Part shown: positions 57,311-64,000 of the stretch, piece by piece | How positions within the stretch are numbered: the first letter of the stretch is position 1 | How the letters are laid out: every line of letters begins with the position of its first letter | Assembly (NCBI GenBank): GCA_963691815.1 | Contig: OY829650.1 | Span: forward strand, 32,372,577 to 32,436,576 | DNA from: Echiichthys vipera | Taxonomy: Eukaryota > Chordata > Actinopteri > Perciformes > Trachinidae | Direction: 5' to 3' | DNA length: 64,000 nucleotides | Position numbers and translations under genes: made by a program | Notes under the pieces: model-generated | Databases searched by the model: none | What the model was told of the DNA's origin: nothing | Seen by the model: only the letters and a program-made list of their open reading frames with translations

Positions 57311-58254
57311 AAGTATAAAAATGTAATTTCCCGTACTTGTGTACAGTGCTGTATTAGCCCATTCTTATCCCCATGGCATCAAATACTGCCAATTTGTCAC
57401 GCCTCCCCCCTCCCCCGGCATTTGGCACTCTCCCCCAAGGGTGCTTGGCTGGTAACCTGTCCACAGTGATATTAGATGCTCAGAGCAGGTGGTCCAAGAT
57501 TTAGAGCTCCAAAGTCAATGCAAGCAGGCGCATGCGGTGGTGGATGGGTCAGACAAACACCAGACTTTCACCTAGAAGACAGCAGTTCATTTCCCATGTG
57601 TCACAAACGCTCTTACTTTAGTCACGGTCAAACATAAGCAAGTGGTTTTGTTAATTTTTTTAAATTTAAAACGTTAACAACCTGTTCCTTGTGTTTAAAA
57701 CAGCGTCATCTGTTTGTCGTGCAGGGCTCCCCAGTGCATTGTGACACCATAGGGTCCTGACAAAGTAATTGTACGTGACGGATTGGGCTAAGTACAATTT
57801 GGCTGTAACAGATCAATCCAAAGACAGATGTTGAAAACCTTTACAAAGACATTGTATCTTGACTGTTGAATCTAAATACAAATACAAATGTTATGTGAGT
57901 TATGTGTGAGCTACTTGTTTATAAGAAATAGCTGGAGTCTTGTTGTCACAGTTAGGTTTCCAGATTTGATTGATTTGTTTCTATAAAGTGGGCAAAACCA
58001 ATGCTTCCCAATATACGTAACATGACAGCTTGCATCACAGCTGAAGACACTGCCCAGAAAAACATTGTTGTTTATTGAATAGTTCAAGGACATAATACCA
58101 CCTAAATCCAAAAAAATCACCTCACCTGAGTCCTGAGTGCGTGTGTGTGTGTGTGTGCTCATTGAATGTTTATGTGTGTGTATGTGTAGAGCACTCTGCC
58201 TAGACAGCCACTCATGGCTCAAGGTTTTCCACCCTTGTTAGCAAAAAGCCATCC

Positions 58255-58322
<68 letters not shown>

Positions 58323-59094
58323 TGTGTGTCTGTATGCATTCAAATGATGGTGTTATCTCCTTACTCGGGGTGCCCAGGGCCTTGCCTTACCACCCTCTGA
58401 TCCCTCTCTCCCTCTCAGTCGTCCTCTTCATCCTTCCCTCTTCTCAAATTCAAATTCTTGCCCTAACACTTTTCCCTCCCTCCTTGCTGGTACACACACT
58501 TCTGAACATCACACACACACACATACGTACACATATTTGAATGATTACTAATAAGACTATTTTTTTTTTTTCTGACCGATATCCCACCTTTGTTAACGGA
58601 TCATTAACCTCTAACCGACAAGCAGGAAACTGCAGTCCCAGTTAACTGGTCTGCGAGGCTTGGACAAACATTAACACATCCTGTGTCTGCGGACAGTGTC
58701 GCACATGCACCAATTACGCAGCCACAATCTTAACACAGTACACACTTTTTACTATTGTGAGCCTGAGCTTAGACAAGTGTAGCCATTTGTTTGGTCAATG
58801 ATTTAGCCTACTCTGTTGATATTGTCAAGCAATTTAGGGGTAAGGACACTTAACCTTTGGTGTTGTCAGATTTTTAGGACACAAAGGCAAAATGCCAGCG
58901 CAGCAATACCATTAAAATGAAACAATGATTTTGTCTATGAAAATAATGAATTTAACCTTAAGGGTTAATGATGATTTGACTTTGAATGCATAGTATAACT
59001 ATTATTATATATTATTATAACTATTATTCAAATGAATGATTAGAGCTGTTGACAAAATAATGTACAAATTACAAATGTTTTTATACACTCTTAT
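57311..59094. other. No recognisable gene; TG repeat
   Basis: Anonymous DNA with a poly-T run at about 58560. Confidence 0.55.
58256..58320. repeat. (TG)n microsatellite, about 32 units
   Basis: An uninterrupted TG run, with a smaller TG cluster at about 58140-58160. Confidence 0.95.
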
Positions 59095-59830
59095 CAGAAC
59101 TCAGTCACAGTGGCATCTGCACATCACAATAAGTTTGTGGATGGACCTGGCAGCAACCATTTGCCTTCAATCCTGACCCACTGCCCAGTCCCTGCCGAAG
59201 AGAAAGTCCACAACATAATGCTGCCACCACCATGCTTCACTGTAGGGATGGTGTTTTGGGTGGTGTGCTCTGTTTCTGCCAAACATAGCTCTTGGAGTTC
59301 AGCCCAAAAAGTTCAGTTTTGGTCTCATCTGACCATATAAACTTTTGCCACATGGCATCAAAATCTTCAATATGTTTTTTAGGAGACTCTGTGTGACATT
59401 TTTTCAGAAGAGGCTTCTTTCTCTCCACCCTGCCATACATGTAGAACTTGTAGAATTGTTGTCACATGGACAGAACGACCAACCTCTGCCATTAAGACTT
59501 GATACTCCTTCAAGGTCACCATGGGCCTCTTGGTAGCTTCCCTGATCAATCTTTTCCTGGCTTGGTCATCCAGTTTGGAAGGAGGGCCCGATCTAGGCCA
59601 GGTCTGGGTGGATCCATATGCCTTCGACTTCTGGACAATACTCTGAACGGTCCTCAGAGGGATAGTTAAAGCCTTTGAAATCTTTTTAGATCCTTCTCCT
59701 AACTTGTGCCTATCCACAACTTTATCCTGGAGCTCTTTTGAAAGCATCTTTCCAACCATGGTGAATTCTTTGTTCTTCATAATTCGTTGTTCTTTATAAT
59801 TCATTTTAAAGTCTTGTTCTTAGTCTTTCA
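59095..59830 (-). mobile_element. Tc1-like element, truncated
   Basis: Carries a minus-strand Tc1 transposase from its start to just beyond the first catalytic Asp. The C-terminal third and a clear terminal repeat on that side are missing. It lies directly against the L2 LINE that begins at about 59831. Confidence 0.65.
59237..59804 (-). pseudogene. Tc1 transposase, N-terminal two thirds
   Basis: ATG at 59804 or an inner Met leads into MVGKMLSKELQDKVVDRHKL, GEGSKKISKALTIPLRTVQS (first helix-turn-helix) and KAYGSTQTWPRSGPPSKLDD (GRPR-like hinge), then ARKRLIREATKRPMVTLKEY (second helix-turn-helix). After a frame change at about 59440, KHIEDFDAMWQKFIWSDETK holds the first catalytic Asp, followed by LFGLNSKSYVW. 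A further shift precedes a GGGSIMLW-like segment near 59225. The second Asp and the Glu are absent. Confidence 0.78.
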
Positions 59831-59848
59831 CATTCAACCTGGAAAACA

Positions 59849-60230
59849 GTGCAGCCAATTATACTTGTTATAGTGTACCGTGCTCCTGGTCCATACTCTG
59901 AATTTCTATCTGAATTCTCAGAGTTTCTTTCAAATTTAGTCCTTAAATCTGATAAAGTAATCATTGTAGCAGATTTTGATATTCACGTGGATGTTGATAA
60001 TAATAGCCTTAGTATTGCGTTTATCTCTTTATTAGATTCGATTGGTTTTAATCAGAGTGAACATAAACCTACTCACTGTTTTAATCACACCCTCGACCTT
60101 GTTTTGTGTTGAAATCTATGACTTAATAGTCTTTCCACAGAATTCTATTTTATCAGACCATTATTTAATAACTTTTGAATTCATATTACTGGACTACTCA
60201 CCTCTGAGCAAAGGTTTCTACACTTGATGT
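59849..60230 (+). pseudogene. L2 APE endonuclease, C-terminal part
   Basis: The frame reads LVIVYRAPGPYSEFLSEFSE, DKVIIVADFDIHVDVDNNSL, EHKPTHCFNHTLDLVLC, a stop, and in another frame LSDHYLITFEFILLDYSPLS. The SDH motif of APE endonucleases is retained. In the upstream motif the usual GDFN is ADFD. The N-terminal part is missing. Confidence 0.7.
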
Positions 60231-60344
60231 TTATCCCATATTGCTGAAACTAAATTTAAGTAAGCGATTCCATCTGCATTTAATTTAATGCCTTATCCTA
60301 ATATTCCAGATTTTAACCTCTTCTCAAAAAGCCCAGTCTTGATC

Positions 60345-61178
60345 CCGAAGTAGTAGCCAATTATAGACCTATATCTAACCTTCCTTTTCTCTCTAAGATC
60401 CTCGAGAAATTAGTCCCCAATCAGCTGTGTGACTTTTCACATAATAATGAGTTATTTGAGGACTTCCAATCAGGATTTAGAGCGAATCATAGCACTGAGA
60501 CAGCACTGGTAAAAATTACTAATGACCTTCTTATAGCTTCAGACAAAGGACTTGTCTCTGTACTTGTTTTACTAGATCTTAGTGCGGCCTTAGACACTAT
60601 TGACCATCGCATCCTGCTACAGAGACTGGAGCATCTAATTGGCATTAAGGGAACTGCATAAAGCTGGTTTAAGTCGTATTACTCAAATAGATCTCAGTTT
60701 GTACATGTTAACAACAAATCCTCCATGCACACTAAAGTCAGTCCCACAGGGTTCTGTCCTTGAAACGATTCTATTCACCTTATATATGCTCCCCCTAGGA
60801 AATATCATAAGGAAGCGCTCCATAATCTTTTATTGTTATGCCGATGTTACACAATTATATTTTTCAATCAAACCAGAAGAAACCGATCAGTCAGATAAAC
60901 TTCAAATGTGCATTAAGGAAATAAAAAGCTGGATGACCTGCAATTTTCTGATGTTAAACTCAGATAAAACTGAAGTTATTGTACTTGGCCCTGAAGGCCT
61001 CCGAAACTCAATAGCTAAAGATATTGTTACTCTGGATGATGTTGTGTTGCCCTCCAGCACCACAGTAAGGACTCTGGGTGTTATTTTTGATCAGGATATT
61101 TCCTTCTATTCTCACATAAAATTAATGACAAGGACTGCTTATTTTCACTTGCGTAATATTGCTAAAATTAGGAACATT
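60345..61178 (+). pseudogene. L2 reverse transcriptase
   Basis: Pieces read VVANYRPISNLPFLSKILEK, FEDFQSGFRANHSTETALVK, SVLVLLDLSAALDTIDHRIL (motif A, Asp present), a stop in SWFKSYYSNRSQFVHVNN, then LYMLPLGNIIRKRSIIFYCY. The catalytic pair is altered: YADV instead of YADD, so one Asp is lost. After it, LQMCIKEIKSWMTCNFLMLN and VIFDQDISFYSHIK lead to KIRNI, where the Harbinger element enters. Two frame changes. Confidence 0.78.
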
Positions 61179-62128
61179 GGCCCTCATTTATCAAACGAAC
61201 GTACGGCAGAAAAACGTGCGTACTTCCATTTCCTGGCGAACGTCGGCATTTATCAATTTGGACGTGAGCGTGAGCTACGATCACACGCGCAATACTTTTG
61301 TATTTCAAAACAGCTCGGCTCCAGCCCCCCGCGACCCCGACAATGAATGAATGAATGAATGTGTTGGCGCGCGGCTGCAGCAAGACGCACTGCAGAGCCA
61401 AAGTCATGTCCTCGGTTCGTGGCTGTTGTTTTCACCAATAGGATTAGCTTATAAACAGGTAACCCACAACGGTCAAACCATTGGTTACTTACAGTCTTTA
61501 AACTATTTTAAAGAGTTTAAAATCACAAACTTGGATAATTGCGAACACAAAACAACACCTTTTTGTATGTTCCGTGGAAATAAACTGCAGCCATAATTAC
61601 AAAATGAATGAAATGGATCTTTTGAATATCACCTATAATGTGAGGGGGTGCAATTCACGGCAGGGGTGCTGAATACGGCACAACACTTGTCCAACAGTGC
61701 GCACAGGCGCACACGGGTCTCAGTGGAGCGCTGCTTCGGCTAGACTGCCTGCGTTATTCTTTTCAATACAGCGTTTTTATGGGCCCCTTTTATTCCACTC
61801 TTAAGACTGACAAAAAGCACATCTTTATTTTGCTCCATCTCGGATGTCAGGATGCCGATCTGTGTGTCGGAGAAGTTTCTTTTCTAACCAGCGTTCTTCC
61901 TCTCTGTGTTTGACCTCAGTGGGCGAGGCCTCCGAACCAGGAATATTTAGGGGCGTAACATGTTAAATACGATCGAATTCAGCCGCAGCATTTATCAAGG
62001 CCCGCTCATTCATACGCTGAGATTGGTCAGACACGAAAATTTCATAAATCACACGTGGGTCCTTTCCTACGACCAATTCTGCGCTCAGATCTGCGCCCGT
62101 TTTCACGCAAGATTGATAAATGAGGCCC
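61179..62128. mobile_element. PIF/Harbinger deletion derivative inside the L2 LINE
   Basis: The ends ggccctcatttatc (61179) and complement of gggcctcatttatc (to 62128) are flanked by a direct ATT on both sides (61176-61178, 62129-62131). It is a sister of the 15374 element and shares its RTE tail (about 61308-61365) and its transposase/Myb junction (ERCFG next to the Myb start, near 61735). A central segment (about 61584-61690) instead matches the 31429-34452 Harbinger family. Confidence 0.78.
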
Positions 62129-62131
62129 ATT

Positions 62132-62506
62132 GTGTCTCAGAAAGATGCAGAAAAACTAGTCCATGCATTAGTTACTTCTAGGCTGAACTATTGCAACTCC
62201 TTATTATCAGGCTGCTCCAATTAGTCTGTTAAGAGTCTCCAGTTGGTCCAAAATGCTGCAGCTCGAGTACTAAATAAAACTAATCGAAGAGAACATATTT
62301 GTCCTGTCTTAGCTTCTTTGTACTGGCTACCTGTAAAATCTAGAATATAATTTAAAATCCTTCTCCTTACCTACTAAGTTCTTATTGTATTGCATGTTGT
62401 ATCTTAAAGAGCTCATAGTACAGTATTATTATTTATTATTATTATTATTATTATTTTAAGAGTAAACTTAAAACTTTCCTTTTTGATAAAGCTTACAGCT
62501 AAGGAC
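62132..62506 (+). pseudogene. L2 LINE, C-terminal coding remnant
   Basis: After the Harbinger element the LINE frame resumes with VSQKDAEKLVHALVTSRLNY, CNSLLSGC and a stop, SLQLVQNAAARVLNKTNRRE, and PVLASLYWLPVKSRI, then a deletion and KLKTFLFDKAYS. This completes the L2 C-terminal domain order. Confidence 0.7.
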
Positions 62507-62930
62507 GTATGAGCTTTTAGCTATGCTGTTATTTTTAAGCTGATTTTGTTCTACTTAATGATGCTACTATAGGCCTAGTCTGCCGGGGGATAATACTTTT
62601 CCTGATACTCTGAGCTTCTCTCCTCTCTGTCTGTATCATTCGTGTCTCATCAATACTTCTAATACTACTAATTAAACTTCTTCCCCGGAGTTGTTTGTGC
62701 TTTGTCAGGTCTCTGCTGATCGTGGTGGCGCCTGCTGCCGTGGTCCTGCATGACACTTCCTGCTACTATTATAACTATTAGTCATATATACTATCACTAG
62801 TTTTATAAACTATAACATTTGTAGCCATAAAAACACCATCAGCGGTGTGTCACGCTGTATCGCAGCTGCTATTGCCGCTGCTATTGCCGCTAGTCATCAT
62901 TGATCATGTTTGCCACCATAATTAATTTAC

Positions 62931-64000
62931 ATATGGTGGAGAGGTGTGTCCCTGTGAACCTGAGGGCTGTGTTGTCTGGAGCCTAGTGCTCCTGGTAGGG
63001 TCTCCCATGGCAGAGTGGTCTCAGGCGAGGGGCCGGACTAAGAATGGTTCACAAAGACTCTATGGACAAACGAGGAAGAGGAAAAGAGACCCTGCCCGGA
63101 GGAAGCCCGGTGCCGGCTAGTGCCTGCCTGGTGGCCGGGTTTGCCGCGGGGCCTGGCCGGGCACAGCCCGAAAAACTGATGTGGCACCTCCCTCCTCTCC
63201 ATCCTGTGGGCACATCCACTCGCAGGAGGAACCACTGGTGGCAGTGAAGGTGAGTGGCCTTGATGGACCAGACACAGGCAGCAAAGGCTGGCTCTGGGGA
63301 CGAGGAATGTCACCTCTCTGTCGGGGAAGGAGCCAGAGCTTGTGCAGGAGGTGGAGCGCTACCAGTTAGATCTGGTGGGGCTTACCTCCACACACAGTCT
63401 CGGTTCTGGAACCGTACTACTGGATACGGGTTGGACCCTACTCTTCTCTGGAGTTGCCCAGGGTGTGAGGCGCCGGGAAGGTGTGGCGATACTCACAAAT
63501 CCCCGGGGGAGGGCGAGTGAGTTGACAAGTCTCTTAAACATTGCTTGGAAGTCTGGGACAGTGCCAAGGGAGTGGCAGACTGGAGTGGTGGTTCCCCTAT
63601 TTAAAAAGGGGGACCAGAGGGTGTGTGCCAATTACAGGGGTATCACACTACTCAGCCTCCCTGGTAAAGTCTACTCCAAAGTGCTGGGAAGGAGGGTTCG
63701 TCCTAAAGTCGAACCTCAGATTGAAGAGGAACAATGCAGATTCTGTCCTGTACGTGGAACAACGGACCAGCTCTTCACTCTCGCAAGGATCCTGGAGGGG
63801 GCCTGGGAGTCCAATCGCTGTACACCCAAAGCGAGAGCTGTGTCCGGATCCTCGGCAGTAAGTCGGATTCGTTCCCAGTGGGGGTTTGCCTCCGCCAGAG
63901 GTGCGCTTTGTCACCAATCCTGTTCGTGATTTTCATGGACAGGATATCGAGGCGTAGTCGTGGTTGGGAGGGGTTGCAGTTCGGTGGGCTGAGGATCTCG
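62931..64000 (+). mobile_element. Rex3 LINE, second copy, cut by the window end
   Basis: The 5' untranslated part (ggtggagaggtgtgtccctg ... gtctcccatggcagagtgg) is followed by the endonuclease start and, after an internal deletion at about 63510, by RT sequence parallel to 53580-52850 of the first copy. The right part lies outside the window. Confidence 0.8.
63260..64000 (+). pseudogene. Rex3 endonuclease start fused to RT by deletion
   Basis: The frame reads RNVTSLSGKEPELVQEVERY, QLDLVGLTSTHSLGSGT, GWTLLFSGVAQGVRRREGVA and ILTNPRGRASE, the first quarter of the endonuclease. It then jumps directly to LLNIAWKSGTVPREWQTGVV, FKKGDQRVCANYRGITLLSL and IEEEQCRFCPVRGTTDQLFT in RT. A frame change after about 63810 (AWESNRCTPKARA) removes the motif A region. 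Continuing RT sequence follows to the window end. The endonuclease active-site regions and the linker are absent. Confidence 0.78.

Larger units (their letters stand above)
59831..62930 (+). mobile_element. L2-clade LINE, 5'-truncated and interrupted by a Harbinger element
   Basis: Endonuclease, RT and C-terminal pieces occur in order on the plus strand, then a 3' untranslated region with an (ATT)n run at 62424-62455. The Harbinger element occupies 61179-62128. An internal deletion at about 60255-60345 removes the linker between endonuclease and RT. The boundary with the following Rex3 copy is approximate. Confidence 0.75.

Noticed and set aside
63005..63050. tRNA-like A box (tggcagagtgg) followed by ggttcac
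   Set aside because: It lies in the known 5' region of the Rex3 LINE, and no cloverleaf can be formed.

Overview
The window looks like ray-finned fish (teleost) nuclear DNA. It has long CA/TG microsatellites, spliced eukaryotic transposon genes, and a mix of repeats typical of teleosts: Rex3 (RTE), Rex1/CR1-like and L2 LINEs, Tc1/mariner, PIF/Harbinger, hAT-like and piggyBac DNA transposons, and a Ty3/gypsy LTR element. I recognise no complete host protein-coding gene, rRNA, tRNA or CRISPR array. Adding up the spans called here, roughly half of the 64 kb is identifiable mobile-element sequence, most of it decayed and much of it nested. Layout: 1-2815 has no recognisable gene. 2816-10417 holds two fragments of a long-inverted-repeat MITE, one of them split by a 6.7 kb LTR retrotransposon (3374-10103) with LTRs, a tRNA-Pro-type primer site, a polypurine tract and 5-bp target duplications. 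Its integrase lies upstream of reverse transcriptase, the copia-like order of the Gmr1 group of Ty3/gypsy elements. Its coding region is broken by one frameshift and by a stop inside a templated inverted insertion. 10.4-15.4 kb is mostly anonymous, with two exon-like coding remnants. 15.4-19.1 kb has a Harbinger deletion derivative and a hAT-like element with long arms. 19.1-25.3 kb is anonymous apart from hairpins and simple repeats. 25.3-30.5 kb is a stacked nest: a Tc1 element carrying a fragment of a LINE with a restriction-like endonuclease and a complete-ended two-gene Harbinger element. 31.4-34.5 kb is a second Harbinger family with one left end and two right ends. 35.0-38.6 kb has a gypsy protease fragment and a nearly full-length Rex1/CR1-like LINE on the minus strand. 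39-41.4 kb has a LINE tail, a minisatellite and an intact foldback MITE. 42.6-44.2 kb is another Tc1 copy whose catalytic region was replaced by a patch of its own subterminal DNA. 47.5 kb has an open exon with a good start context and splice donor. 48.9-50.8 kb is a TTAA-flanked piggyBac. 52-54 kb is a minus-strand Rex3. 56-57.3 and 59.1-59.8 kb are Tc1/mariner-like remnants. 59.8-62.9 kb is an L2 LINE interrupted by a Harbinger derivative, and 62.9-64.0 kb is the start of a second Rex3 copy that runs off the window. The genes do not form a host pathway. What links them is transposition: several elements serve as dated targets for others, and paralogous empty sites inside the window let two insertions be checked directly. 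The strongest unusual signals are the Gmr1-type domain order, the 25-bp inverted templated insertion between integrase and RT, the patched Tc1 transposase, a 67-bp flank shared by the same end of two Tc1 copies, the three-ended Harbinger array, and the orphan 5' exons at 12.6 and 47.5 kb.
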